From the NCBI GenBank assembly GCA_947494975.1, contig CANLXA010000003.1:682001-746000 (forward strand): a stretch of 64,000 bases of DNA, read 5' to 3'. Position numbers and translations under genes: made by a program. The stretch is from an uncultured Roseicyclus sp. Lineage in GTDB: Bacteria; Pseudomonadota; Alphaproteobacteria; Rhodobacterales; Rhodobacteraceae. The notes beneath the pieces are model-generated. The model made no database searches. It was not told the DNA's origin and saw only the letters and a program-made list of their open reading frames with translations. Below, one piece after another: positions 32,764 to 42,400 of the stretch (the first letter of the stretch is position 1; each line of letters opens with the position of its first letter).

Positions 32764-33813
32764 TCACAACCGGCGGCCGGCATCCGTGTCGAACAGATGC
32801 ACCGCACCGGGCTTCACCGACAGGCGCATCGTGTCGGCGGCGGCCGCCTTATCCTTGGGCACAGCGACCGAAAAGGCCTGCCCGGCCACACGCCCGTGGA
32901 GCAGCCGCTGCGCGCCCAGTTCTTCGACGATATCGACATCGAAGCCAAGCTCGCCCTCCGGCGACGGCTGAACATCCTCGGGGCGGATCCCGACGATAAG
33001 CCCCCCTGCATGGCCATTCACGTGGGCCTCGGGCACCACCTGCCCACCCGTCAGCGTCACCCGACCCTGGGCCGCTTCCCCGTCCAGCAGGTTCATCGGC
33101 GGCGCGCCCATGAAGCTGGCCACAAACGTGGAGGCGGGATGCTCGTAGATCTCGTTCGGGGTGCCGATCTGTTCGATCTTTCCGGTGTTCAGCACGATGA
33201 TGCGATCCGCCATCGTCATGGCCTCCACCTGATCGTGGGTGACGTACATCGCGGTCGTACCGAGGCGACGTTGCAGGGCCCGGATCTCGATCCGCATCTG
33301 GTTGCGCAGCTTGGCGTCGAGGTTCGACAGCGGCTCGTCGAACAAGAACAGATCGGGTTTGCGCACGATGGCGCGGCCCATGGCAACGCGTTGGCGCTGG
33401 CCGCCGGACAGCTGGCTCGGGCGGCGGGTGAGAAACTCCGTCAGCTCCAGCATCTCGGCCGCTTCGCGCACGCGTTCGTTGATCTCGGATTTCGGAAGGC
33501 CACGGTTCTTGAGCCCGTAGCCCATGTTCCGCTCCACCGTCATGTGGGGATAAAGCGCGTAATTCTGGAACACCATGGCGATGTTGCGGTCCGCCGGGTC
33601 GATGTCGTTGACCACCCGGTCGCCGATCGAAATCTCCCCCTCGGTCACCGTTTCAAGCCCCGCCACCATACGCAGCATCGTGGATTTTCCGCAGCCCGAT
33701 GGACCGACAAGCACGGTCAGTTCCCCATCGGGGATGGTGAAGGTCGACGGCTCCAACGCCTCCGCGCCATTGGGGTAGACCTTGCGGACCTTATCGAGTG
33801 TGACTTGTGCCAT
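32764..33813 (-). CDS. ugpC: sn-Glycerol-3-phosphate ABC transporter ATP-binding protein
   Basis: A 349-residue CUT1-type ATPase: Walker A GPSGCGKS (about 37-44), Q-loop [20 protein letters not shown], signature [17 protein letters not shown] (about 133), Walker [17 protein letters not shown] and H-loop [14 protein letters not shown]. The C-terminal TOBE region has [14 protein letters not shown] and [16 protein letters not shown], as in UgpC/MalK proteins. It is the fourth gene of ugpBAEC, 42 bases after ugpE. It energises glycerol-3-phosphate or glycerophosphodiester import. Confidence 0.88.
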   Translation of the reverse strand: MAQVTLDKVRKVYPNGAEALEPSTFTIPDGELTVLVGPSGCGKSTMLRMVAGLETVTEGEISIGDRVVNDIDPADRNIAMVFQNYALYPHMTVERNMGYGLKNRGLPKSEINERVREAAEMLELTEFLTRRPSQLSGGQRQRVAMGRAIVRKPDLFLFDEPLSNLDAKLRNQMRIEIRALQRRLGTTAMYVTHDQVEAMTMADRIIVLNTGKIEQIGTPNEIYEHPASTFVASFMGAPPMNLLDGEAAQGRVTLTGGQVVPEAHVNGHAGGLIVGIRPEDVQPSPEGELGFDVDIVEELGAQRLLHGRVAGQAFSVAVPKDKAAAADTMRLSVKPGAVHLFDTDAGRRL

Positions 33814-33855
33814 TCTTGGTGAATTCCTTGGTTTGCGGGCTTCGTGCCCGCGCGG

Positions 33856-34773
33856 TCATTTATCGGATTCGGTGAGGCCTTTGACGAACCAGCTTTGGAA
33901 GAAGACGACGATCAGAACCGGCGGTGTCATCGCGATGATGGCCAAGGCCGCCGCCTGTCCGTAATCCGGCGTTTCCGAGCCGTCCGCATAGGATTGGATG
34001 ATCTGCCGGATGCCGCGCACCAGGGTGAACAGGCTTTCGTCCGTGGTGATCAGCGTCGGCCAGAGATACTGGTTCCAGCCGAAGACGAACATGATGATGA
34101 ACATCGCGGCGATCATGGTCTTCGACAGCGGGACGAGGATGTCGATGAAGAATTTCACCGGCCCCGCCCCGTCGATCCGCGCGGCCTCGATCAATTCCTC
34201 GGGGATAGAGCGAAAATATTGCCGGAAGAAGAAGGTCGCGGTAGCAGAGGCGATCAGCGGGACGATCAGGCCGGTATAGGTATTGCCGAGGTTCATCCAG
34301 GTGATGACCTCGTAGGACGGCAAGATACGCACCTCCAGCGGCAGAAGCAGCGTGGTGAAAATCATCCAGAAGGCCAGCGTGGCGAATTTCAGGCGGAAAT
34401 AGACGATGGCATAGGCCGCCATCATGCCCACGATGATCTTGCCGATGGCAAAGCCCAGACCCAGGATCATGGAATTGGCCAGCATCGTCATGCCGTTCAC
34501 GCTGTCGGTGAAACCGCCATATTCGAAGAGCGCCGCGTCGTAGTTCACGCCGAATTGGTCGCCGAAGCCAAATTGCATCCCCTGCCGGTGGATGGTGATC
34601 GCGTCCCAGCTGGACGTGGCGAAAACCATGTAGACCGGCACCAGCATCAAAAGCGCGCCCGCAATCAGGATGGCGTGGTCGCCCACGGCCTCCCACTTGA
34701 TACGCTTGGCAGGGCGGGTCGGTGCGGCGGCTTGCGTCGCGCTTCCGGTCGAGGTTTCGGTGATGTCGGCCAT
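33856..34773 (-). CDS. ugpE: sn-Glycerol-3-phosphate ABC transporter permease UgpE
   Basis: A 305-residue binding-protein-dependent permease with six predicted membrane segments. It opens with a hydrophilic stretch of about 30 residues before DHAILIAGALLMLVPVYMVF. The WDAITIHRQGMQFGFGDQFGVNYDAAL periplasmic loop is typical of UgpE, and the EAA loop appears as ELIEAARIDGAGPVKFFIDILVPLSK (about 205-230). The C-terminus ends FFQSWFVKGLTESDK, the family's conserved VKGL tail. It lies 12 bases from ugpA. Confidence 0.88.
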   Translation of the reverse strand: MADITETSTGSATQAAAPTRPAKRIKWEAVGDHAILIAGALLMLVPVYMVFATSSWDAITIHRQGMQFGFGDQFGVNYDAALFEYGGFTDSVNGMTMLANSMILGLGFAIGKIIVGMMAAYAIVYFRLKFATLAFWMIFTTLLLPLEVRILPSYEVITWMNLGNTYTGLIVPLIASATATFFFRQYFRSIPEELIEAARIDGAGPVKFFIDILVPLSKTMIAAMFIIMFVFGWNQYLWPTLITTDESLFTLVRGIRQIIQSYADGSETPDYGQAAALAIIAMTPPVLIVVFFQSWFVKGLTESDK

Positions 34774-34785
34774 GTCCCTGCCCCC

Positions 34786-35667
34786 CTACGTGTAATGGAT
34801 CCGGCGTTCCAGGAAGCGGAACTGCACGATGGTGAGGATCAGGACGAGGACCATGAGGACGACCGATTGCGCCGAGGATCCGCCCAGATCCTGTCCCCGG
34901 AAGCCGTCCACGAAGACGCGATAGACCAGCGTCATCGGGTTATTGCCGGGCTCCCCCTTCACGATGGTGTCGACGATGCCGAACGTGTCGAACAGCGAAT
35001 AAGTGATGTTGATGATCAGCAGGAAAAAGCCTGTGGGCGCCAGCAGCGGGAAGGTGATGTCCCAGAACCGGCGCGTGCCGGAGCGGTTGTCGATCATCGC
35101 GGCCTCGCGCACCGATTTCGGGATTGCCTGCAGGCCGGAGAGGAAGAAGATGAAGTTGACGGGGATCTGTTTCCAGATCGAAACGGTGATCATCGCTGTG
35201 GCGGTGTCCCAGTAGTTCACGCCCAAGCGAAACTCGATCCCCATCATGCCCAGAAGCTGCGTGATGTTGCCACGCGACTGGTCGAACAGCATCACGCCGA
35301 TCAGGCCCGCGACGGGAGGCGCGATGGCATAGACCCACATCAGAAGCGTCCGGTACGTCTTGGCGCCGCGGATCACCTTGTCAGCCTTGACCGCCAGCAG
35401 CAGCGCGATGCCGAGCGCGAAGAAGGTCACAAGCGATGTGAAGATCAGCGTGAACCACGCGCTGGAGAGGTAATTGGAAGACCGCGCGAGGCGGGTGTAG
35501 TTCTCGACCCCCACGAAGGTGGAGCCGAAGCCGAACGGATCTTCAAGGTAGAACGACGACTGGATCGCGTAGCCCGCGGGCCAATAGAAGAAGATCGCGA
35601 TGATGGCCAATTGCGGGATCAGTAGCAGGATCGGAAATCCGACATGTCCAAATGCGGCGCGTTTCAA
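34786..35667 (-). CDS. ugpA: sn-Glycerol-3-phosphate ABC transporter permease UgpA
   Basis: A 293-residue inner-membrane permease beginning MKRAAFGHVGFPILLLIPQL with the first helix, then FFYWPAGYAIQSSFYLEDPFG, a loop characteristic of UgpA. GVENYTRLARSSNYLSSAWFTLIFT and the EAA region KSVREAAMIDNRSGTRRFWDITFPLL (about 185-210) are also present. It ends RFLERRIHYT, the usual UgpA C-terminus. Six membrane segments fit the family. It is separated from ugpB by 89 bases containing CGGGTCTTGCG-type partial repeats but no clear terminator. Confidence 0.88.
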   Translation of the reverse strand: MKRAAFGHVGFPILLLIPQLAIIAIFFYWPAGYAIQSSFYLEDPFGFGSTFVGVENYTRLARSSNYLSSAWFTLIFTSLVTFFALGIALLLAVKADKVIRGAKTYRTLLMWVYAIAPPVAGLIGVMLFDQSRGNITQLLGMMGIEFRLGVNYWDTATAMITVSIWKQIPVNFIFFLSGLQAIPKSVREAAMIDNRSGTRRFWDITFPLLAPTGFFLLIINITYSLFDTFGIVDTIVKGEPGNNPMTLVYRVFVDGFRGQDLGGSSAQSVVLMVLVLILTIVQFRFLERRIHYT

Positions 35668-35756
35668 TGGCCCGTTCTCCCCAGACGTCTCATTTTATTG
35701 GCGGCGATGGCCGGATCGCAAGACCCGGCCATCGGCAATCTTGTATCAGATCAGGC

Positions 35757-37061
35757 TCAGCCCTGGGTCTGGGCGAAGCGGGACAGAAGCTCGTTGGCTT
35801 CCGTTTCGATGATCTCGAAGGCTTCGTCCACGGTGGCTTCCCCGGTCAGGATGCGGCCGTATTCCCGGTTCATCACGTCGCGGATCTGGACGTAGAAGCC
35901 CATGCGATAGCCGCGGGTGAATTCACCGGCCTCAAGCGACAGCTGCTGGATGCCCACCTCGGCGGCAGGGAATTCCTCGTAATGACCCTGCTCACCGGCG
36001 GCCTCATAGGCAGCGGTGGTGATCGGAACATAACCCGTTTCCGTGTGCCACATGACCTGTGCATCGACGCTGTCGAGGTAGTCGAAGAAGGCGGCGGTGG
36101 CTGCATTCTGCTCCTCATCGAAGCCGGACATGGCAAACAGCGCCGCGCCGCCGATGAAGGTCTGCGTGGGCTCGGTCGTCACGGCCTCCCAATAGGGTAG
36201 CATGGCCGCGGAGAAGTTGAATTCGACACGGTCGGCAATGCCCCCGAACGAGCCTGAGGAGCCGAGCCACATGGCCACTTCACCGGCCTCAAACGGGTCC
36301 TGGTTGTCGGCCCAACCGGTGCCGTACCATTCGAAGTAACCGGCCTCCTGCCATTCGGTCAGCGCCTGGAAATGCGCACGGATGGCGGGGTGGTTCACCA
36401 TGATCTCGGTGTCCGTGCCCGTATAGCCGTTGTCGTTGGAGGCGAATTGGAGATTGTGGCGCGAGAAGAAATTCTCGGTGAAGATCCACGGCAGGTGCGA
36501 TTGCGCCAGCGGGATGTAGCCCGCTTCCAGAAGCGCGGGCGCGGTGGTCTCGGCGAATTCTTCCCACGTGGTCGGCGGCTCCACCCCGGCCTCGGCCAGC
36601 GCATCGGCGTTATAATACATGATCGGCGTGGACGAGTTGAACGGCATGCCGATCATCTGGCCATCAGCATCGGCGTAGAAGTACCGCACGCCGGGGATGT
36701 AATCCTCGATGTCGAAATTCACGCCGTTCTCGGACAAAAGCTGCTCAACGGGGATGGTCGCACCCTGCGCGCCGATCACGGTGGCGGCACCGGCATCGAA
36801 GACCTGCACGATGTTGGGCTGCTCGCCCGCGCGGAAGGCGGCGATGGCCGAGGTCAGGGTTTCCTCGTAAGTGCCCTTGAAGACCGGCGTGATGACGTAT
36901 TGGTCCTGGCTTGCGTTGAAATTCTCGGCCATCTGGTTGACGGTTTCGCCAAGTTGGCCGCCCATGGCGTGCCAGAATTCAATCTCGGTCTGGGCCTGGG
37001 CCACGCCCGCCATCATACCGACGGCAAGTCCCAGGGTTGCAGTTGTTTTCACGAAGGTCAT
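35757..37061 (-). CDS. ugpB: sn-Glycerol-3-phosphate ABC transporter substrate-binding protein
   Basis: A 434-residue periplasmic protein with a signal peptide ending AQA-QTEIE (residue 24). The mature N-terminus EIEFWHAMGGQLGETVNQMA is the UgpB signature, followed by FKGTYEETLTSAIAAFRAGE and IVQVFDAGAATV, and later IPLAQSHLPWIF and GFDEEQNAATAAFFDYL. UgpB binds sn-glycerol-3-phosphate and glycerophosphodiesters. It is first in the ugpBAEC operon. A Pho box at 37273-37290 lies about 212 bases upstream, and the leader contains a CCGGGCCGG/CCGGTCCCGG hairpin with one bulged base near 37083-37107. Confidence 0.93.
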   Translation of the reverse strand: MTFVKTTATLGLAVGMMAGVAQAQTEIEFWHAMGGQLGETVNQMAENFNASQDQYVITPVFKGTYEETLTSAIAAFRAGEQPNIVQVFDAGAATVIGAQGATIPVEQLLSENGVNFDIEDYIPGVRYFYADADGQMIGMPFNSSTPIMYYNADALAEAGVEPPTTWEEFAETTAPALLEAGYIPLAQSHLPWIFTENFFSRHNLQFASNDNGYTGTDTEIMVNHPAIRAHFQALTEWQEAGYFEWYGTGWADNQDPFEAGEVAMWLGSSGSFGGIADRVEFNFSAAMLPYWEAVTTEPTQTFIGGAALFAMSGFDEEQNAATAAFFDYLDSVDAQVMWHTETGYVPITTAAYEAAGEQGHYEEFPAAEVGIQQLSLEAGEFTRGYRMGFYVQIRDVMNREYGRILTGEATVDEAFEIIETEANELLSRFAQTQG

Positions 37062-37272
37062 TCATCTCTCCCATATGTCTTTCCCGGGCCGGTACGTTCC
37101 GGTCCCGGCAGGTGTTCGGCTTTGGCGGGGACGCCCCGGCCACTTTGATGCGGTCCTGAGGATGCGCAGGCATGTCTCCCCCAACCGACCTGCGCGATCA
37201 TGCTAACCCTGTTTTGGCAAAGACGCCAAGGGGTAACGCACGGTCGCGCGATTGCGTGGTTAAAGCGCGACG

Positions 37273-37290
37273 GTGACAGGCACGTGACAA
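37273..37290 (-). promoter_or_regulatory. Pho box upstream of ugpB
   Basis: On the minus strand TTGTCAC (37290-37284), four bases GTGC, and CTGTCAC (37279-37273) form the two 7-base direct repeats with 4-base spacing recognised by PhoB. A TTTAAC (37264-37259) eight bases further is a possible -10. The box lies just past the mgsA stop codon and points towards ugpB, so ugp should be induced by phosphate limitation. Confidence 0.8.
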
Positions 37291-37304
37291 TCGCCGCCGC
37301 GCGG

Positions 37305-37676
37305 TCAATCTTCGGCGAGGCTTCGGATGATGCCCGTTGCGGTCGCCTCGTTCACCGCCATCAGGGTGTCATAGAGGATGGCCAGTCGGATCAGCGACTT
37401 GATGTCGACGTCATGGGGCATGGCCGACAGCGGATCGACAAAGAAGATCAACGCATCGAGGCGGCCCTCGGCGATCATCGCCCCCAATTGCGCGTCCCCG
37501 CCCAACGGCCCGGATTTCAGCGGCGTGATTTCCAATGCGGTCTCATCGCGGATGCGGCCTCCCGTGGTGCCGGTGCCGAACAGCGTGTGGCCCGCAAGCT
37601 CGGCCTCGTGGGCCTTGGCCCAGGCCACAAGCTCGTCTTTCTTGGCATCGTGGGCCACAAGCGCGATGTTGGTCAT
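37305..37676 (-). CDS. mgsA: Methylglyoxal synthase
   Basis: A 123-residue enzyme with the family pattern [20 protein letters not shown] (about 3-22), [11 protein letters not shown] (about 32, phosphate-binding), [22 protein letters not shown] (split around 53-74) and [20 protein letters not shown] with the catalytic aspartate (about 76). It converts dihydroxyacetone phosphate to methylglyoxal and phosphate. Known homologues are inhibited by phosphate, so placement next to a Pho-controlled operon that imports a precursor of that substrate is suggestive. Length is slightly short of the usual 125-150. It is separated from ugpB by the Pho-box promoter. Confidence 0.93.
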   Translation of the reverse strand: MTNIALVAHDAKKDELVAWAKAHEAELAGHTLFGTGTTGGRIRDETALEITPLKSGPLGGDAQLGAMIAEGRLDALIFFVDPLSAMPHDVDIKSLIRLAILYDTLMAVNEATATGIIRSLAED

Positions 37677-37782
37677 GGGGTCTCCCTGGGAAATGTCAGG
37701 TCCGCCGCCGATGCATAGCCTCTGGCGGGGGCCGCGTCATCCCTGGCCGCCACATCACCGCCCCACGGGATACGCTGCGTGG

Positions 37783-38613
37783 TTACGCGCCGCGGCCCAT
37801 CGACGGGTGCCGGTTCACATCCTTGTAGAGCAGATAGCGGAACCGCCCCGGCCCCCCGGCATAGCAGGCCTGCGGGCAAAACGCGCGGAGCCACATGAAA
37901 TCCCCGGCCTCAACCTCGACCCAATCGGTGTTCAGCCGGTAAACCGCTTTCCCCTCAAGCACGTAGAGGCCGTGTTCCATGACATGTGTTTCGGCAAAGG
38001 GAATGCAGCCGCCGGGCTCGAACGTGACGATATTAACGTGCATGTCATGGCGCAGATCCGCGGGATCGACGAAACGTGTCGTGGACCAGGCGCCGTCGGT
38101 ATCCGGCATCACATTGGGGGCCACATCGACTTCGTTGAGGAATGACGGATCGGGCCGATCAAGGCCGTCGACCGCCTCATACCGCTTGCGGATCCAGTGA
38201 AACCGGGCCGGGCTTCCGCCCGTGTTGCGCAGGCTCCACCGGCATCCGGCCGGCAGATACGCATAGCCGCCCGGGCCCAGCGTTTCCGCCATGCCGTCGC
38301 AGGTGACGGCCACCTCCCCCTCCACCACGAACAGCACGCCTTGCACCGCCGCGTCGGGTTCCGGCGCGTCAGACCCACCGCCGGGGGCAACCTCCATGAT
38401 GTATTGTGCGAAGGTTTCGGCAAAGCCCGTCATCGGGCGCGCCAGGATCCATGCACGCGTTTCCTCCCAGAACGGCAGCGCGCTGGTGACGATATCCTGC
38501 ATCACACCCCGGGGGATCACGGCATAGGCCTCGGTGAACACGGCCCGATCCGTCATGATCTGCGTTTGCGGCGGGTGGCCGCCCCGGGGCGCGAAATAGC
38601 TGCGATCTGTCAT
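37783..38613 (-). CDS. allE: (S)-Ureidoglycine aminohydrolase (bicupin)
   Basis: A 276-residue bicupin. After YFAPRGGHPPQTQIMTDRAV (about 6-25) it has a first cupin (VQGVLFVVEGEVAV, about 90) and a second with HMHVNIVTFEPGGCIPFAETHVMEHGLYVL split around 185-214. The second holds the manganese ligands Glu/His/His/Gln, including FCPQACYAGG near residue 245. AllE hydrolyses ureidoglycine to ureidoglycolate and ammonia in purine/allantoin breakdown. ATG 38613 was chosen because the family starts MTDRSYFAPRGG-like; upstream residues look untranslated. No other allantoin gene adjoins it in this window, apart from the distant allantoinase-like amidohydrolase at 8436. Confidence 0.87.
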   Translation of the reverse strand: MTDRSYFAPRGGHPPQTQIMTDRAVFTEAYAVIPRGVMQDIVTSALPFWEETRAWILARPMTGFAETFAQYIMEVAPGGGSDAPEPDAAVQGVLFVVEGEVAVTCDGMAETLGPGGYAYLPAGCRWSLRNTGGSPARFHWIRKRYEAVDGLDRPDPSFLNEVDVAPNVMPDTDGAWSTTRFVDPADLRHDMHVNIVTFEPGGCIPFAETHVMEHGLYVLEGKAVYRLNTDWVEVEAGDFMWLRAFCPQACYAGGPGRFRYLLYKDVNRHPSMGRGA

Positions 38614-38655
38614 CGGGCGAACAATCCTTCCATAGGCGCGCCCAGCGACGCCCAC

Positions 38656-38966
38656 CCCTAATGCCCCGATCGCGCGCCGCGATCAATCAGGGGGTGGATA
38701 CACACGGTTGCGGTAACCGCTCCCTGACCCCAAGCCGGACCTTCGGAAGCCGCGCGGCGACGGTCCGCTCTGAAACGGGATTCTCCTTGATAGGTACCAA
38801 GTCAGACTGTTGGTGGCGGCTGGAAAGGCGGATGTGAACCGACAACTCGCCCATACGGGCTGACCTTCTGGGCATCACATAAGCGCTTGGCGACGTAGGT
38901 TTCGTTTTGCACCCGCGCTGCCGATGCCTTTGGGTCCGCGCCGCCGACGTCGACCACGCCACCCGC
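38656..38966. other. Interval between allE and the cdiI candidate; no supported gene
   Basis: About 310 bases. On the minus strand a frame continues for 50 codons directly after the cdiI stop, in the same phase (…VQNETYVAKRLCDAQKVSPYG…), with a usable GTG. The composition looks coding-like but matches nothing I know. It could be a degenerate remnant of an orphan toxin/immunity module, which often lie downstream of cdiI. No terminator was identified. Confidence 0.3.
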
Positions 38967-39413
38967 TCACCGCACCCTGTCACCCCTGTCGATAAGGATG
39001 AAGGACTTCTCAGACCGCCGTTCAAGACGGATGCGCAGATCATCGTTCAGGCGATCGATGGCAAACGGATAACTCCGCTTGGTGGGCACAAACCCAAGCC
39101 GTTCCATGGTCGTTTCAAACGGCTGGCTGTCCTGCGCATCCAGGATCTCCCGCCCTATCATGTCGGTTGTTCCGCCGAAGCGTCCACATTCCTCCGGCGC
39201 GCCACTCAGATGCAGGAAGATCGTGGCAAGACGGTCGTCCTCGAACACCAGTTCGACGCCTTCGCCCAGCACGGTCAGATAGGCGCGCCTGATCTCCGGA
39301 TCTTCGGAACACTCGATGTCGTGCCCGTTGAACTTGGAGCGCACCAGCGCCAGCGGCTCACCCAGCACCAGCGGGATACGATCAGTATCTAATCTGAGTT
39401 CCAAACTCGACAT
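38967..39413 (-). CDS. Candidate CDI immunity protein
   Basis: A 148-residue protein with no family I recognise. It starts at ATG 39413 (MSSLELRLDTDRIPLVLG) inside the last codons of cdiA, a 32-base overlap in a different frame; ATG 39422 is an alternative. Acidic residues dominate the first two-thirds (GHDIECSEDPEIRRAY, GVELVFEDDRLATIF), the C-terminus is basic, and there is no signal peptide or membrane segment, as expected for a cytoplasmic antitoxin. In contact-dependent inhibition loci the gene directly after cdiA encodes the cognate immunity protein. The call rests on that position. Confidence 0.6.
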   Translation of the reverse strand: MSSLELRLDTDRIPLVLGEPLALVRSKFNGHDIECSEDPEIRRAYLTVLGEGVELVFEDDRLATIFLHLSGAPEECGRFGGTTDMIGREILDAQDSQPFETTMERLGFVPTKRSYPFAIDRLNDDLRIRLERRSEKSFILIDRGDRVR

Positions 39414-42400
39414 TGATGTCATTGATAATCGATCCGTTGAGGATGTGAAGGCGCTGCCGCGCGGCATCGATCTGCGCGGCGGTCATGCCATTGGCCCGCA
39501 GATCCGGGATCATGGCCGTGAAATCACTATCGGCCGCCGCGCGCAGGTTCGCCGCATCGTCCTGGATACGGGTCGGATCATTGCGCCCTCCAAACGTGTT
39601 GGACATGGCACAATGCCCCGCCCCCGTCACGATGACACACCCTGTCGCGTCGCGCAGGCGGGTGGCCTCATCCGCGGTCAGGGAACGGCCAAGGTCATCT
39701 TCCAGTCGCGCCTGCATCGCGGCGCGTGACGGCATGTGATCGCCGGTCAACCCATCGCCGACAACCGCATTCGTCGTGCTGTCGCCATAGGTTCGTGTCT
39801 GCCCGATCTGGACGGGACCGTCATAGGGGTCCAATTCCGTGATCGCCCGGCCGGCCCGCGGGGCCGCCGCCACGATAACGGCGATATCCGCCAGGCCGAG
39901 GCCCATGCCGGTCCAGAATTCGATCTGTTCAGCCGTCTCTTGATCAAAGCCAAGCTCCATCAGGCCCTGGACACTGTTGGTCAGTTCCGCATCGAACAGG
40001 GCCGTGGTGTTATCAAGGCCGGTTTCAAGTTGGTCGGCCGACATCGCGCCGCCGCCCAGAAGGATGAAGCAACCGGCAACCCCGCCGCACCCGGTGGACA
40101 CAAGGGCAACAACCGTACCGATTGTCCCCAGCGCCCCCAGCTGCGTTTGCCGATCCCCCATCTGGCGGATGGAGACGGTCGTCTCGAACGACCGCACACA
40201 ATCCGCATTGCTCATCGCGCCGCAATGGGTGGCGTGGAAATCGTTATATTCCAGATCTTCGCCGGTCAGCCCGGTATCGCGGTGGGCATAGCCGTAAATC
40301 CGGTTTCCGCGTGAATTGTAATAGGCGGCGTTTTGCAGGCCGACCACCAGCTCGGAGCCATTGCCAAATTGACGGCGCAGAGCCTCCGCCCCGTCCAATT
40401 CCGCGATGATGTCGCTGCACGTGCCCGCCGCGCGGCAGGTCATCATCCGGTGCTGGTTTTCGAGCGAGGTGACCTCCGCCCATTGATGCGCCTCTTCGGT
40501 GCAGGCGGCGTTGTCTCCGCATTCCTCAAGGGCGGCGAGGTAGACCTCCCATTCGTTGTGGTTGAGGTAATTGTTCTCGTGGGCCGACCCGCCGATGCTG
40601 CCCGCGATGGAAGCACCGTCAACGCCCGCCCCGGCCAGCAACGCGGCCGTCGTGGCAATCAGGTTTTGCAACTCGATTTGACGTTCGGGCGTCAGGTCCG
40701 AGCCGCCCACCAACGGCCCTGCGATCGCCGCAAGCGCCGCCCCAAGGGCGCCATCCTCAAAGCTTTCTCCCGCCAGTTCGGCGGCCAATCCGCCCGCAAC
40801 CGCATGGGCCAGCGCGTGAGAGAGGGAGCCTTCGGGAATATCGTTCACGGCGGCGAAATCGCCGATCCGCTCCTGCACCGCACCCAACCCGGCCATGACC
40901 ATGGCGTTGGTCCAGCCATCGACGAAGGCATCCCCAAGATCGCCACCATTGATCGCGACGTCGACGGTTGCGTTGACGCTGTCCCGGATCAGGTCGGCCT
41001 GGAGGGTGTGAAGCGTGCGGTCCACAAGGGATGCACCATCGGGCAAATTGACATCGAGGCCGGTCGCGGACACCAGCTGTGATCCCAATCCGGCCGAGAC
41101 CATGGCCGTTACCAAGCCACGAAGGCTGTCCGCCGATCCAAGCTCGTCCAGAACCGCGCCGATATCACCCTGATTGTTGATCAGGGACACGGCAGCCTGG
41201 TTGGTCAGCGTGGTCAGCCCCGCGTTGATCGCGGCATTCAGCGCCGCGCTGCCGCCAAGCTGGCCCGTGAGGTTCAGGGCAAGCGCATCGATGCCGGGCC
41301 CCAGCGCAAAGGTGGTGACGACCGTCACCAGAAGCGCGCCTGCCTCGGTCAGACCCTGATCTTCGTAATCCCATTCCTCGAACGCGGTCTCGGCGCGCTG
41401 CCAGGCGACGTTGTCCATGGCTTCGAGTTGCGCCATCCATTCCAGCCCCGGCGCGGCGGCCAGCTGGGCGATGCCATCCTCGAAATTTCCGGTGGCGGTG
41501 TATTCGACCATGATCTCACCGCCGGAGATGATCTGAAGGCCGCCCCCCGCTTCGATCTGCGTGAAGGTGCGGGTGGTCTCGGTGCTGCCCTCGTCCTCGG
41601 AATTCCACCACAGAAGGTCTTCTTCCCGGCGTTCATCGCGGGTGAAGGCGCTGTCTTCGGTTGTCAGGATCGAGACCTGTCCGTTTTCGGCGGACACGAC
41701 GGTTTCCTCACCACTCGTCAGCGCCGGAGCCTCTAGGGTCACGTCCCCTGCGCCGGACGCGATGGTGAGGATGCCGCCAGCGTCGATGGTCGCCCGTTCG
41801 GTGCTGAGCACCTGATCCTGGCGCCGGATATCCGTCTCGACGCCGAACAGGCCGCCACTGTCGATATCCAAGACCATATCGTCTTGCCGGATCTCCTGCA
41901 CCGAAGAGATCTCGATGTCGCCCACCGCCGTAAGGGACGCATCGCCACCTGCTTCTATCGCGCCCCCTGCAATTGTCAGGTCTTCGCCTGCGCCAAGGGT
42001 GACGTTGCCGCTCACCGTTATCTCAGCCAGCTGCACGTCCAGCGAGTAGCTGTTGTCGTAGCCGTCGCTGAACTCCTGCTCGCGCAAGGTTTCCAGCCGC
42101 AACGCGCTGATGGCGATGTCACCACCGGCGTTCAGAGCCGCATCGCCACCCGCGCTGAACTGACCGCCTTCCGATGTCAGATCGCCCTCAATATCGATCC
42201 CAAGATTGCCCGTTGCCGCGATCAGGCCGGTGGCCTGCGGTCGGTCGCTGAAGCCGAACTCGGTTTCGTCGCGAATGACAGCGGCGGAGTTCTCAAACTC
42301 CGCGGCCGCAATGGAAATGTCCGCGCCCGTGATCTCGCCCGACACATTCGCGAAGCGGCCTCCCGCATCAAGGGCGATATCGCCGTCGGAGGTGATCTGC

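Noticed and set aside
31357-33822. An 821-codon plus-strand frame opposite the SHMT-like gene and ugpC
   Set aside because: Its translation is a low-complexity shadow of the minus-strand genes, which carry PLP and ABC-ATPase motifs.
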